DNA of 64,000 nt from Mesorhizobium onobrychidis (GTDB lineage: Bacteria > Pseudomonadota > Alphaproteobacteria > Rhizobiales > Rhizobiaceae): NCBI RefSeq assembly GCF_024707545.1, contig NZ_CP062229.1, forward strand, positions 6,925,501 through 6,989,500. The letters run 5' to 3'. Shown one piece after another: positions 10,761-20,283 of this stretch. Position numbers and translations under genes: made by a program. The notes under the pieces were generated by a model. It was not told the origin of the DNA. It ran no database searches and saw only the letters and a program-made list of their open reading frames with translations. Each line of letters begins with the position of its first letter. Position 1 is the stretch's first letter.

Positions 10761-11978
10761 ATGACGAGCTTAGGTGTTCATTCCGAGGTCGCCCCATTGA
10801 GAGAAGTTCTGGTGCACCGGCCAAGCCTTGGCCTCCACCGCCTCACTCCGCAGAACTGCAAGAGCCTCCTTTTTGACGATGTGCCTTGGGTGAAACGCGC
10901 CGGAGAAGAGCATGACATCTTCGTGGAGGCGCTGCGCGACCTTGGTGTGATAGTTCACTCATTCGACGAACTGCTTTCGGAAACGATGGCGTCAGCGGAA
11001 GCGCGTCGCTGGCTCCTCCACCGCCGTGTTAATGTCCCCTCGGTGGGGCAAGATATAGTGGATGACTTGTGGGGCTGGCTTGAAGAGATGCGGCCTGATC
11101 AGCTCGCCACCTACCTGGTTGGTGGGATTCTGGCCGAGGAAATCCCGTTCCAGGTGCGCAGTCTGACAGGGCAAACACTGATGCCGGAGGATTTCGTCCT
11201 GCCTCCATTGCCCAACCAGCTTTTCACACGAGACAGTTCCTCTTGGATCTATAGCGGCGTCTCGATAAACACAATGTATTGGCCGGCGCGACAGCCGGAA
11301 GCTGCGAATGTCGAGGCCGTCTATCGTTTCCATCCGCGGTTTCGGGATGCCAACTTTGCGAACCTGTCGCTTGATGGAGCGGGCCTCCCCCCGAGTCTTG
11401 AAGGCGGCGATGTAATGCCAATTGGCGGTGGGGTCGTGTTGATTGGAATGGGCGAACGAACCACACCGCAGGCAGTCGAGGCCCTTGCACGCCGCTTGTT
11501 CAGGACGGAAGAGGTGACGCACGTTATCGCAGCCGCGATGCCGCGGAATCGCAGCTTCATGCATCTCGACACAGTCTTCACGTTCTGCGACCGTGACCTC
11601 GTAACAACATACCCGCAGGTCGTTGAGCGATTGCAAACGTTTTCCCTGAGACCGAGCAATCCTGAGCGCGCGCTCGACGTCACCAAGGAGACAAGACCCT
11701 TCTTATCGGTAGTGGCCGAGGCGTTGGGGCTGAAGGCTCTTCGTACTATCGAGACTGGGGGTGATAGCTTCGCGGCAGAGCGGGAGCAATGGGATGGCGC
11801 CAATAATGTGCTCGCCGTCGAGCCGGGTGTTGTGATTGCTTACGACCGTAACGCATACACGAATACGTTGCTGAGGCGCGCCGGTGTGAAGGTAGTGACT
11901 ATCGGCGGCTCAGAACTCAGCCGTGGCCGTGGCGGCGGACATTGCATGACTTGTCCACTGGTGCGCAATCCCATCTAA
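10761..11978 (+). CDS. arcA: Arginine deiminase
   Basis: Cytosolic enzyme converting L-arginine to L-citrulline and ammonia, the first step of the arginine deiminase pathway. Length 405 residues, normal for ArcA. It has the N-terminal [53 protein letters not shown] (catalytic His) and the C-terminal [11 protein letters not shown] with the nucleophilic Cys. A good ribosome binding site (GAGG) lies 8 bases before the ATG. It is followed by a related guanidine-family enzyme (CtlX), but no arcB or arcC is visible, so this is not a full fermentative ADI operon. Confidence 0.93.
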   Translation: MTSLGVHSEVAPLREVLVHRPSLGLHRLTPQNCKSLLFDDVPWVKRAGEEHDIFVEALRDLGVIVHSFDELLSETMASAEARRWLLHRRVNVPSVGQDIVDDLWGWLEEMRPDQLATYLVGGILAEEIPFQVRSLTGQTLMPEDFVLPPLPNQLFTRDSSSWIYSGVSINTMYWPARQPEAANVEAVYRFHPRFRDANFANLSLDGAGLPPSLEGGDVMPIGGGVVLIGMGERTTPQAVEALARRLFRTEEVTHVIAAAMPRNRSFMHLDTVFTFCDRDLVTTYPQVVERLQTFSLRPSNPERALDVTKETRPFLSVVAEALGLKALRTIETGGDSFAAEREQWDGANNVLAVEPGVVIAYDRNAYTNTLLRRAGVKVVTIGGSELSRGRGGGHCMTCPLVRNPI

Positions 11979-12420
11979 CCAACAAGACTGCTGCACAATG
12001 TCGATACTTAATGACCGAGCCAAACCTTGGTTCCCGGCTGGCCATGAAGGCCGACTCGCGATCGTCCGTGTGAGGATCTTCGCCATCGACCAGCGAGCAA
12101 CAGCAAGTTATCCGCTCTCTCCATCTCCGGCGTCAATGTTGGTCCGCGGAAGCAGAGCCGGTGCACATACATGGTTCCATCGGCGGCGATGCCGTAGTGA
12201 CAGATTTGCACGATGGTTCGACGCGCGCCCATACGCTCAGATTGGGAGCGAGGGCGGGTCCCACAGACGTATCCGGCAACTGAGCTGCAGAGTCGTCACC
12301 CAGAGCGCTCTGCGGAAACCGATTTTTGCCATCGCCTCATTATTGGCACCCGGGGATGACCTGAGAAATCTCTTCCGAATGCCTGCAACGTGCTCGCCAA
12401 CCCGATCGGAGTCTTCCCCC
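11979..12420 (+). other. Intergenic region arcA-ctlX
   Basis: About 440 bp. The ctlX frame is open back to 11998, but the residues before MAQSSNF are arginine/serine-rich and unlike the family, so I treat this as non-coding or as scar DNA. No promoter or terminator was identified. Confidence 0.4.
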
Positions 12421-13353
12421 ATGGCACAATCTTCAAATTTCTCGATTCAGGCTCCTTCAGCCGTGGTTATGATCCGTCCGCATCATTTCACGGTCAATGA
12501 CGAAACCGCGGCCGACAACCGATTTCAGGTAGCGGAACGTGATGCGAGTGATCTGTCGCCGCTTGCGTACGCGGAGATCACCCGCGCCGCTGCACTCCTT
12601 CAAGAGGAGGGTGTCGCGGTGCATTTGTTCGAGGACGAAGGCAGCGACACTCCGGATTCAGTGTTTCCGAACAACTGGTTTTCAACCCACCCCGGCGGCT
12701 ATGTGGCTATCTATCCGATGAGGGCTCTAAGCCGCCGGCGTGAGCGCCGGAGTGACGTTATCCAGATGCTCAAGAGGTGCTATAGAGTGCAAGTGGTAAT
12801 CGACTATTCTGGCCTCGAGCCGGACGGGCTGTTCTTGGAAGGTACTGGTGCGATGGTGCTCGATCATATCCACCGTGTCGCATATGCGGTAAGATCCGAG
12901 CGGACGAATCCGGTCGTGCTTCAGAGGTTCTGCAGCCAATTTAGCTTTGAGCCCATGCTCTTTTCGGCGAAAGACCCAAGGGGGGCGGATATTTACCATA
13001 CGAACGTGCTGATGTGCGTCGCGACCGATTTCGCCATGATCGGGCTCGACATGATTACTAACTCAGTTAGACGGCGCGAAATCGTCAATCGTTTGGAACG
13101 GACCGGTCGCCGAGTAATCGGGCTTACCAACGCCCAGATTGAGAATTTCGCAGGCAATGTGATTGAGCTGCAAGGCGAAAACGGGCGCATCCTGGCGCTG
13201 TCGACCACCGCACTCTTGTCATTGACGCCGGAACAAATTGACATCATCGGCGAGAGCGCGAAACTGTTGCCGCTGTCAGTTCCTACCGTGGAGCGGGCGG
13301 GCGGTTCTGTACGATGCACAATTGCGGGCGTGCATCTTCCGCCACGAAACTAG
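12421..13353 (+). CDS. ctlX: CtlX-type guanidine-group-modifying hydrolase
   Basis: Amidinotransferase-fold protein of 310 residues related to arginine deiminase/DDAH and close to the citrulline utilisation hydrolase CtlX. Recognised from VVMIRPHHFTVNDETAADN, DTPDSVFPNNWFSTH (core of the guanidino-substrate site), FLEGTGAMVLDHIHRVAY and FAGNVIELQGENGR. The start at 12421 fits family N-termini. Lying just downstream of arcA, it probably acts on the citrulline made there (inference from context). No frameshift seen. Confidence 0.82.
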   Translation: MAQSSNFSIQAPSAVVMIRPHHFTVNDETAADNRFQVAERDASDLSPLAYAEITRAAALLQEEGVAVHLFEDEGSDTPDSVFPNNWFSTHPGGYVAIYPMRALSRRRERRSDVIQMLKRCYRVQVVIDYSGLEPDGLFLEGTGAMVLDHIHRVAYAVRSERTNPVVLQRFCSQFSFEPMLFSAKDPRGADIYHTNVLMCVATDFAMIGLDMITNSVRRREIVNRLERTGRRVIGLTNAQIENFAGNVIELQGENGRILALSTTALLSLTPEQIDIIGESAKLLPLSVPTVERAGGSVRCTIAGVHLPPRN

Positions 13354-14150
13354 CAGAAGACCTCCTGTCACCGACGATATCAGCTACGCAATGAGAAATC
13401 TCCGGCGTTTGCTGGTTGTGTGCCAGGATACGGCACGGTTGGTGCTTGAGCGCAAGCCAGTGGCGGATTCGCAGTATCGTCTTGCAACGTCATTTCGCCC
13501 GCATGTCAAGTCCCTTCAGGAAACACGTGCTCCCATCAACTCATCTCGGCGAATGGCGGCCGCCGAGAGGCGGCTCATATTGCAGATAAATAGAGGGGAT
13601 CCGACCGACGAACCACCCCCTTAGGCTTGCCAGTTGGACCCACACGCAATTTGACTCCAGGTGATAAGCTAGCCCATGCCACGAGCGCAGTGCAGTCGCC
13701 GTGACCGCTAGCGACGTGGTCAAGAATGATGGATGACCTTTTGGCCCTATGCCTTTTGCCACGGGTTTTGTTTGCCATTGATGAGGGCAGCACGGAGACG
13801 GGATGGGCCTTGAGACGACGGTTGGTTCTCTATTCGGCGGGTTGAGGTCAAGCGTTTTCGAGCTTTCCGCTTTGCCGGCATCTGACGTCTTTCGCGGGGT
13901 CTTGCTTCTCTCCGGGATCGGCGCTCAGGCCCTACCCTCCATGGGGTCAGAGGAATGAGGTGGAACAATCTCTTATGCGTCCTGATCGCGGCGATGCGAT
14001 CGGTACTGCTTGATCAGCGAACCCACCCTCATCCATCGTCCCGCGAAGGACATCTTTCCACCGGCAAGTGGAACTTTGTTATCTCCTTCTTGGCTTATTC
14101 TTGGCTTACGGACCAATCAGCCCGCAACTGGCATGATTTCCTTCCTGGTT
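13354..14150. other. Stretch without a recognisable gene
   Basis: About 800 bp between ctlX and an IS110 remnant. No frame longer than 130 codons and no family pattern. Part of it (from about 13.9 kb) may be the outer flank of the IS110 remnant. Confidence 0.4.
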
Positions 14151-14154
14151 CATC

Positions 14155-14810
14155 GGAACTGTGTACCGTCGCTCCAGATACGATGCATGATTACTGCTAG
14201 CCGCCTTGCCAGTGCGACAATCGCTTTTAGCCGGTCGCGCCGCTTGGCGACGTGGCGACGTTCATCGCCCAGACTTTCAACCATGACCATTTTTTCACGT
14301 TGTCAGCAGGGCCTGCGCGGCTTCATAGAGCAGCGTTCGCATTATGGTGTCGCCGCATAATGAGATCCGGCCGACCCGTCGGCTTTCACCCGACTCATTG
14401 AGCACCGGCGTCAACCCCAAGATCGGTCCGACCGCTTTCGAGTTGCGGAAGCGGGCCGGGATGTCGATCGTCGCGGTATAGGCCAGGGCCACAACTGGGC
14501 CCACCCCTGGAATCGTCATCAGCCGGCGGCAAACCTTGTCATCCCGGACGATCGCCTGAACCTTGCGATGAAGAGCGTCAAAGTGCTGGCGTAGCTTGCT
14601 GCGTGCGTCGAGTAGCGATTCGATGACCTCGGCCAGTTCGGGCATGCCTTCGATGAGTTCGCGGATGCGCGCCTCGAACTTGACGGCTTTGACCTTGCCG
14701 ACCTTGAGCCCAAAATTGCGCAATAGCCAGCGGATATCGTTCTCAATGGCAATCGCCTTTTCCTGCAGCAACTTGCGCGCGGTTTAGCAGCGCCCGGCGC
14801 TTCTCACCTG
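14155..14810 (-). pseudogene. IS110-family transposase, C-terminal remnant
   Basis: The longest intact stretch (14295-14771) carries the IS116/IS110/IS902 domain: LMTIPGVGPVVALAYTATID, GPILGLTPVLNESGESRRVG, ISLCGDTIMRTLLYEAAQAL. Upstream, KRRALL lies in another frame. Downstream, LKAIVALARRLAVIMHRIW continues in yet another, so at least two frameshifts are present. The N-terminal catalytic half is gone; the sequence joins a truncated ABC binding-protein gene at about 14810. Confidence 0.75.
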
Positions 14811-14811
14811 T

Positions 14812-15365
14812 TCGGTTGCGGGGCGATTCGCGTCCTTCTCGCGCATGATGAACAGGCACGGCGTTGCAGTGTCCGCGAGGATATTGATCAAAAGCCCTAA
14901 CGGCTCCTTAAGCGGCAATCGTGAAGGTTTTGTCGTCCTTCTTCGAGAGGTCGCTGGCGCGCCATGATCAGCTGTCCGCCGGGGGCCACTTGGGCCCAGC
15001 GACGGAGCGAGGCGACGCAGTCCGCGCGGCGGTGACGGGACTGCCGTCGTGCCAGCCCAGGCCGTCCCGCAGCTCGAACGTATAGGTCTTCTTGTCGTCG
15101 GAGACGGCCCAGTTCCCCACCATTTGCGGCTGCGACATGAACTTCGAATCGAACGAGAACAGTGTCTCGTAGATCGCCGCGCCGTGGTCGGCGGTGATGT
15201 TCGTCGCCGTCCAGATCGGATCGAACACACGCAGGTCACTCGACTTGACCTTGTGCAGCATCCGTGCGCCGGCTGACGCTGTCTGCGCCCGCAGGACCGA
15301 AGGGAACGATAGAGCCGTTCCGGCGGCCAAACCGCCTTGAGGATTTCGCGTCGAGAGATTGTCAT
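14812..15365 (-). pseudogene. Truncated peptide-type ABC substrate-binding protein
   Basis: Paralogue of the intact gene at 20284-21888. From the ATG at 15365 the pieces MTISRREILK, FPSVLRAQTASAG, AVSDDKKTYTFELRDGLGWH and, in another frame, KKDDKTF(T)I and KEPLGLLINIL can be ordered along the intact protein, with at least two frameshifts. It stops at about residue 180, where IS110 DNA begins. About 75 bp of leader upstream (15366-15440) also matches the leader of the intact copy, including CTATCTGCTTGATGGAGC, so the duplication covered promoter DNA too. Confidence 0.8.
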
Positions 15366-15537
15366 GCTTCAAGTTCCCCTTTTTGTTTTTTGGGCAAAAC
15401 GATCCGCGCCTATCTGCTTGATGGAGCATTCTTCTGCAATCAACCCCGTTGATCCCTGCTCGCCAACTCAAGAGATCATCAACTTGGAGGTTGGCTACCA
15501 GCGGGAAGTGCGAATTGCCTGCATCATCGGCGTCAGC

Positions 15538-15981
15538 CTAATTGGGAAACACAAAGCGCTCGGTAACGTTCGTGAGGGGACTCTGGCGATCACCGGGCTC
15601 TCCACGTACCTCCGGCGCATCCAGCACGCGATACATGTGCAGGGAGTCGATGAAGATCTTGAACTCGACGATCTTTCCGTCACGGAACTTGAACATGTAA
15701 ACGTAACAGTTGTTGTAACGCTTTCCGTTGGTCAGGTTCGCGTTGCTCTCCCACTCGACCCAGACACGGTCGCCCTCGGCGACCATATCACCGATTGTTG
15801 TTGTCCACGGTCCAACTGTCTCCAGGATGGATGGGCTCAAAACATCCTTCTCGCGCTTTGTCATCCATCCAGAGCAGGGCATGTCTCCCGAAAGAAAAAA
15901 GCGGCAGTCTTCGTCCACGAATTCCCTCTCTCCGCTGAAGTACCTCAGCACGAGGGCCTTGTTCTCTGCTTCTGTCATCAA
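15538..15981 (-). CDS. SnoaL/NTF2-like protein
   Basis: 147 residues with the cone-shaped NTF2-like fold pattern of ketosteroid isomerase/SnoaL relatives: an N-terminal helix (ENKALVLRYFSGEREFVDED), then beta strands ending in VWVEWESNANLTNGKRYNN and FRDGKIVEFKIFID. The members are small-molecule isomerases, cyclases or unknown. It lies about 200 bp after the aldo/keto reductase on the same strand and may be the last gene of the 2-oxoacid dehydrogenase operon. Specific substrate unknown. Confidence 0.7.
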   Translation of the reverse strand: MMTEAENKALVLRYFSGEREFVDEDCRFFLSGDMPCSGWMTKREKDVLSPSILETVGPWTTTIGDMVAEGDRVWVEWESNANLTNGKRYNNCYVYMFKFRDGKIVEFKIFIDSLHMYRVLDAPEVRGEPGDRQSPLTNVTERFVFPN

Positions 15982-16178
15982 ATTGTCTCCTTATGGTGGT
16001 GATTATGGTTAGGCTTACGTTCATCAACTGGAAGCCCTGAATCAGTGCCGCGCTCTTTGCCGCTACTGGTACGGCAATGAGCAAATTTGGATGCACCACC
16101 CAAGGCCCCAGCCTCGGCGCTCGCCATCTTAATGGGGCAATGCGGGTCTCGACCACGATCCCCGAGCCCGACAGGCTG

Positions 16179-17024
16179 CTAGGCAGGCGTATCCCATTGT
16201 AGCGAGTCGCATTGCGGCGAGCCGAAATCGTGGATACGAAAGTTACGTAACCGTAGTCGCGAGATCGCTGCCATCTCTTCGCCGGAAAGCTTGAAATCGA
16301 ACAGGTCGATGTTTTCCGCCAGCCATTCCTTGCGCTCGGCGCGCGGAATGGCGACCACACCTTCCTGCTGCACTAGCCATCGGAGCACGATCTGCGCTGC
16401 GCTTTTGCCGTGCCGCTTGGCGGCGTCCCCGATCGCCGCCTCCTCGAACAAGGCACCGCCTCGGGCGAGCGGGCAATAGGCAACCATCGCCATGCCGGCC
16501 GCGCGGCAGGTGGCATGGACCTTGGTCTGATCGATATAGGGATGATATTCGACCTGGTTGGCCACAAGCGGGGCATCTGACAGGCGCACCGCCTCCGCAA
16601 GCATCCCAGTGGGGAAGTTTGACACGCCGATGTGCCGCGCCATGCCGGAATCGATAACTGCGTTCAGCGCCTTGATAGGCCCCGCCAGCGGAATGGCGGG
16701 ATTCGGCCAGTGAATCAGCAGCAGGTCGACCGTTTCGAGCCCAAGGCGCGTCAAGCTCTTCTCGGCAGATCGCTCCAGCTCTCCCGGTGTAATATCGGCA
16801 GCCCGAACCTTGGTTGTGACGAAGACGTCGTCGCGCGGTATGCCGGAAAATCGCACTCCCTCGCCCACCGCGCTCTCGTTCTCATAGTAGGCTGCGGTAT
16901 CGAGATGGCGGTAGCCGAGCGAGAGTGCATGCGCGACCAACTCCGAGCACACTTCGCCCTGGAGTGTCCACGTCCCAAGCCCGATTACCGGGATCGCCGC
17001 GCCGTTCACCATGACATTATGCAT
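16179..17024 (-). CDS. Aldo/keto reductase
   Basis: NAD(P)H-dependent carbonyl reductase, 281 residues, of the 2,5-diketo-D-gluconate reductase (DkgB-like) branch. The catalytic tetrad is visible: Asp and Tyr in YRHLDTAAYYENE, Lys in VFVTTKVR and His in LLLIHWPN. ISVSNF-type cofactor region (HIGVSNFPTGML) and QVEYHPY are present, and VAIPRAERKEWLAENI fits the C-terminal cofactor loop. It follows the E2 gene by about 125 bp on the same strand, so it may reduce a product of the dehydrogenase complex or an acyloin/diketone (inference). Confidence 0.85.
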   Translation of the reverse strand: MHNVMVNGAAIPVIGLGTWTLQGEVCSELVAHALSLGYRHLDTAAYYENESAVGEGVRFSGIPRDDVFVTTKVRAADITPGELERSAEKSLTRLGLETVDLLLIHWPNPAIPLAGPIKALNAVIDSGMARHIGVSNFPTGMLAEAVRLSDAPLVANQVEYHPYIDQTKVHATCRAAGMAMVAYCPLARGGALFEEAAIGDAAKRHGKSAAQIVLRWLVQQEGVVAIPRAERKEWLAENIDLFDFKLSGEEMAAISRLRLRNFRIHDFGSPQCDSLQWDTPA

Positions 17025-17150
17025 AAGACCCTCACTTCTTTGCCCCGTGCCGCGGCTTTCCCTATCAACAAAGGTGCACCGGAGCTTGGCGCCCTCTTCT
17101 TGAAGCTAATCAAGCAGCCCTGCAACGCGCGCCGAACCGAAATGAGCGGC

Positions 17151-17846
17151 TCAAGCTCGTTCCAATCTGTCTGGATCTAAAATGACGTCCCGTAAGCCAT
17201 GCAGGAATTTGCTCGCTTCGACTCCATCGACCGCGCGATGGTCAACTGAAAGCGTGCAGGTCAGCATTGTTGCCACTTTCGTTTTGCCGATACGATCTGC
17301 AACCACTCGCGGCTCTGCCTTCCCTACTGCCAGAATGGCACACTGTGGCGCGTTTATGATGGCGTCGAACTGTTCGACCCCATAACCGCCAAGATTAGAT
17401 ATGCTGAACGAGCCGCCAGATATCTCACTAAGGTTCAGCGCGTTGCGACCTGCTCGCTCGGCGAAATTCTTTACTTCTGCCGATATTTCCACCACCGACT
17501 TGGCTTCGGCACCCCGGATCACTGGAGTCGCTAGACCGCCTTCCAGGGCGATCACTACCGAAATGTCAGCGCTGTGGAACCGGTGGATCGCAGTGTCCGT
17601 TATCTGGCAGTTTAGGGCGGGATTGTCGACCAAAGACGCTGCAACCGCCTTGATGAGACAATCATTAACCGAGGTCTTTTTTGTCGGATCCGTGTCGTTG
17701 ATCGCTGCCCGCCAACGCAAAAGAGCATCAATTTCCAGGTTGGCGACAAGGCGGAAGTGAGGAATCGTCTGCTTTGCCTGCGTCATCCGGGCGGCTATGG
17801 CTTTCCGCAACGGCGTCAGTGGGATCTCGGTGAACGAGCGGCACAT
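17151..17846 (-). CDS. 2-oxoacid dehydrogenase E2 catalytic core, stand-alone
   Basis: Acyltransferase domain of a lipoate-dependent E2, only 231 residues and without lipoyl or peripheral-subunit-binding domain. It carries IPLTPLRKAIAARMTQAKQT, SVNDCLIKAVA, SGGSFSISNLGGYGVEQFDA and the catalytic DHRAVDG. The lipoyl domain is a separate gene immediately upstream whose stop overlaps this start (TGATG). It would transfer the acyl group made by E1 to CoA. E3 (dihydrolipoamide dehydrogenase) is not in the window. Confidence 0.88.
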   Translation of the reverse strand: MCRSFTEIPLTPLRKAIAARMTQAKQTIPHFRLVANLEIDALLRWRAAINDTDPTKKTSVNDCLIKAVAASLVDNPALNCQITDTAIHRFHSADISVVIALEGGLATPVIRGAEAKSVVEISAEVKNFAERAGRNALNLSEISGGSFSISNLGGYGVEQFDAIINAPQCAILAVGKAEPRVVADRIGKTKVATMLTCTLSVDHRAVDGVEASKFLHGLRDVILDPDRLERA

Positions 17847-18094
17847 CAGGCTTCAATCGTTCCAATGACAGCGTTGATCTCGACGGTCTTGCCGACCGGT
17901 GCAACGATTGTCGCCAATCTACCGCTTGCCGGCGCTTCGATTTCTACAGTGGCTTTTGCTGTCTCAACTTCGACTACTATTTCGCCTTCACTGACCTCAT
18001 CTCCGATACTTTTTAACCAGCGAACGATGGTTGCTTCCTCGATACCCATTCCGCTGGAGGGGAGGATAATATCGGTTGTCATCTTGATATCCAT
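17846..18094 (-). CDS. Free-standing lipoyl-domain protein
   Basis: 82 residues forming one biotinyl/lipoyl domain: ILPSSGMGIEEATIVRWLKS, GDEVSEGEIVVEVET, with the lipoylation lysine in VETAKATVEIEA (usual motif ETDKA; here ETAKA) and GRLATIVAPVGKTVE. It would be the swinging arm between E1 and the separate E2 core. Its stop overlaps the E2 start and it lies about 20 bp after E1 beta, so it is clearly part of the operon. Confidence 0.88.
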   Translation of the reverse strand: MDIKMTTDIILPSSGMGIEEATIVRWLKSIGDEVSEGEIVVEVETAKATVEIEAPASGRLATIVAPVGKTVEINAVIGTIEA

Positions 18095-18115
18095 TGTGTC
18101 GGAGTCTTTGAGGTG

Positions 18116-19126
18116 TTAGAGTAGCCGCCGAACGGCGGCGACGATGTGATCCTTCGTCGGGTAGAAATCCTTCTCGAGAGACGGACTGAATGGAACGTGA
18201 ATGTCCGGAGCGCTCAGGCGCAGGATCGGTCGCTTAAGCAGATCGAAAGCTTCTTCCGCCATCACCGCGACGATTTCACTTCCGACGTTACAGACGCGGT
18301 GCCCATTCTCAACGATTACAAGCCTTCCGGTCTTCGCGACCGAGGTTTTGAAGGCCTCATGGTCGAGCGGCTTCAACGTACGCGGGTCAATTACTTCAAC
18401 CGAAATGCCTTCCTTGGCGAGCGCGTCGACAGCTTCCATCGTCGGCCGAATGGCGCCTGCGATAGCGATAAGGGTTACGTCTTTTCCCTCTCGCTTCACA
18501 TCCGCTTTGCCAATCGGGATTACATGGTCCGGATCTGTGGGTACATCGCCCTTGAGCGGCCACAGGCGTTTCTCTTCGAAGACGAGCACAGGATCGCCGT
18601 CGCGAATGGCCGATTTCATAAGCCCCTTGATATCGGCTGCGCTGGTTGGACTGATGATCTTGAGGCCCGGCACATTCATGAAAAGCGGATAGGGCCGGTC
18701 GGCATGCTGCGCCGCCATGGACCCTGTCGAGAACATACAGCACCGAAACACAATCGGAATGTCGATCTGGCCTCCAGTCATATACCGCAATTTCGAGGCC
18801 TGATTAATGATCTGATCCGAGGCGAGATAGGCGAAGCTGGCAAATTCGAGGTCTACTATCGGTCGCAATCCGTTGATGGCAGCCCCGATTCCCATTCCAG
18901 TAAAACTGCCTTCTGAAATCGGCGTGTCCCAGATCCTGTTCCTGCCGAATCGCTCAATAAGTTTGTCGCCGCCATAGACCGAGATATCCTCTCCCATCAG
19001 GACGACGCGCTCATCACGATCCATTTCCTCCATCTGCGCCTGCATGAGCGCTTCGAGATAGGTCATCTGAATATGGGTGCCGGGCGTCGGGGCAAGTTTC
19101 TGCGCATCAGTTAGCATGTCGATCAA
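18116..19126 (-). CDS. 2-oxoacid dehydrogenase E1 beta subunit, copy 1
   Basis: Thiamine-diphosphate-dependent E1 beta, about 336 residues, of the pyruvate/acetoin/branched-chain group: TYLEALMQAQMEEMDRDERV, LMGEDISVYGG, ISEGSFTGMGIGAAINGLRP, EFASFAYLASDQIINQASKL. The start is a TTG overlapping the E1 alpha stop (TTGA), or the ATG 9 bases further in. It pairs with E1 alpha in the heterotetramer. An identical protein is encoded at 28468-29478. Confidence 0.92.
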   Translation of the reverse strand: MIDMLTDAQKLAPTPGTHIQMTYLEALMQAQMEEMDRDERVVLMGEDISVYGGDKLIERFGRNRIWDTPISEGSFTGMGIGAAINGLRPIVDLEFASFAYLASDQIINQASKLRYMTGGQIDIPIVFRCCMFSTGSMAAQHADRPYPLFMNVPGLKIISPTSAADIKGLMKSAIRDGDPVLVFEEKRLWPLKGDVPTDPDHVIPIGKADVKREGKDVTLIAIAGAIRPTMEAVDALAKEGISVEVIDPRTLKPLDHEAFKTSVAKTGRLVIVENGHRVCNVGSEIVAVMAEEAFDLLKRPILRLSAPDIHVPFSPSLEKDFYPTKDHIVAAVRRLL

Positions 19127-20173
19127 TTCCTCTCCAGCCCAGCCGCGGAGCTATACTGGCCTGCAAGCGGCGAGTTGAACATGTAGTCAGGCAATGTCTC
19201 CGGCCGAGGCATGGGGCTGGCCAAAGCAAACTTTACTGCCTGCTTGACGGCTTCGGCGACCTCATCCTCGACTGCTCCCAGACTCTCTTCATTTATGCCT
19301 TCTTCGAGGAGTACAGTGCGATATAGCAAAATGGGATCGCGGTCGCGTTTGTGAGCTTCGACTTCTTCAACTGATCGATAAGGCTCCCCCGAAATCACCA
19401 ATCCGAAACTGTGCTCATCGAACCTATAAGTATTGGCCACTATGAGGGTAGGTCCCTCGCCCGCCCGTGCTCGCCTGACAGCCTGTGCCGCAGCCTCATA
19501 CACGGCGCACACGTCCTGCCCGTCAACTGTTACCCCTGGCATGCCGTAGCCCGCCGCCCGCAGAGCAATGTCCGGCTGCCCGTGGCTTTGCGCCAACGAG
19601 GTGGTGATTGCATAGCCGTTGTTCTCGCAAAGGTAGATGACCGGAAGCTTCCACAGCGATGCCATGTTGAGACTCTCATGGAAAGTGCCCTGGTTCACCG
19701 CGCCATCACCAAAGAAGCAAAGCGTAACCTGATCGACGCCCCGCACCCTGGCGCTGAACGCGCATCCTGTGGCAAGAGGAATGCCACCTCCGACGATGGC
19801 CGATTCGCTGATGATCCCGACCGAATTGTCTGCAAGGTGCATCGAACCGCCGCGCCCCTTGCAAATGCCGCCTTCCTTTCCCATCACCTCGGCCATGAGC
19901 GCGTCCAGATGGGCGCCCTTCCCAATCGGATGGCCGTGCGAACGATGCGTTCCGGTCATGGCGTCATCGTCCCGAAGGGCGAGACATGCCCCTACGATAG
20001 CGGCTTCCTGACCCATGCTCGCGTGGAAGGGACCAGGGATCTTGCCACCTTTGAACTGGCGCATACCCTCTTCTTCGAATCGACGGATGCGAAGCATCCG
20101 CCGATAAGCCTCTAATCTCTGATCACCGTTCAACTGCATGATCCAAACGTTGCTCCAATATCCAAGTAAAAGA
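18118..20173. repeat. 2,056-bp direct repeat, left copy
   Basis: Matches 28470-30525 base for base at a constant offset of 10,352. By eye only six differences were found, one near 19845 and five between about 20017 and 20053. The repeat begins at the end of E1 beta and ends about 35 bp upstream of E1 alpha, so it spans just the two E1 genes. No insertion sequence or short direct repeat is visible exactly at the edges. Confidence 0.92.
19123..20139 (-). CDS. 2-oxoacid dehydrogenase E1 alpha subunit, copy 1
   Basis: E1 alpha of 338 residues with the thiamine-diphosphate signature GDGAVNQG ... CENNGYAIT, TGTHRSHGHPIGKG and GKGRGGSMHLADNS. It is closest in style to acetoin/pyruvate dehydrogenase alpha subunits, but the substrate cannot be fixed from sequence alone. 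First gene of the operon with E1 beta, lipoyl protein and E2. It differs from the copy at 29475 by a few residues near the N-terminus (GGKIPGPFHASMGQEAA here). Confidence 0.92.
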   Translation of the reverse strand: MQLNGDQRLEAYRRMLRIRRFEEEGMRQFKGGKIPGPFHASMGQEAAIVGACLALRDDDAMTGTHRSHGHPIGKGAHLDALMAEVMGKEGGICKGRGGSMHLADNSVGIISESAIVGGGIPLATGCAFSARVRGVDQVTLCFFGDGAVNQGTFHESLNMASLWKLPVIYLCENNGYAITTSLAQSHGQPDIALRAAGYGMPGVTVDGQDVCAVYEAAAQAVRRARAGEGPTLIVANTYRFDEHSFGLVISGEPYRSVEEVEAHKRDRDPILLYRTVLLEEGINEESLGAVEDEVAEAVKQAVKFALASPMPRPETLPDYMFNSPLAGQYSSAAGLERN

Positions 20174-20283
20174 AACGCAGCTCACCGCCTCACCCAATGT
20201 ACGAACTGAACCGGCATAGGATCGTTCAGGCCCAGCTTTTCGCGGATGCCGGCGATCATCTCCGTCGTGGATCTAGGCCGCCA

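Noticed and set aside
18146..18916. Long plus-strand open frame opposite E1 beta (repeated at 28498-29268)
   Set aside because: It is the antisense shadow of a clearly conserved E1 beta gene in high-GC DNA; no family pattern.
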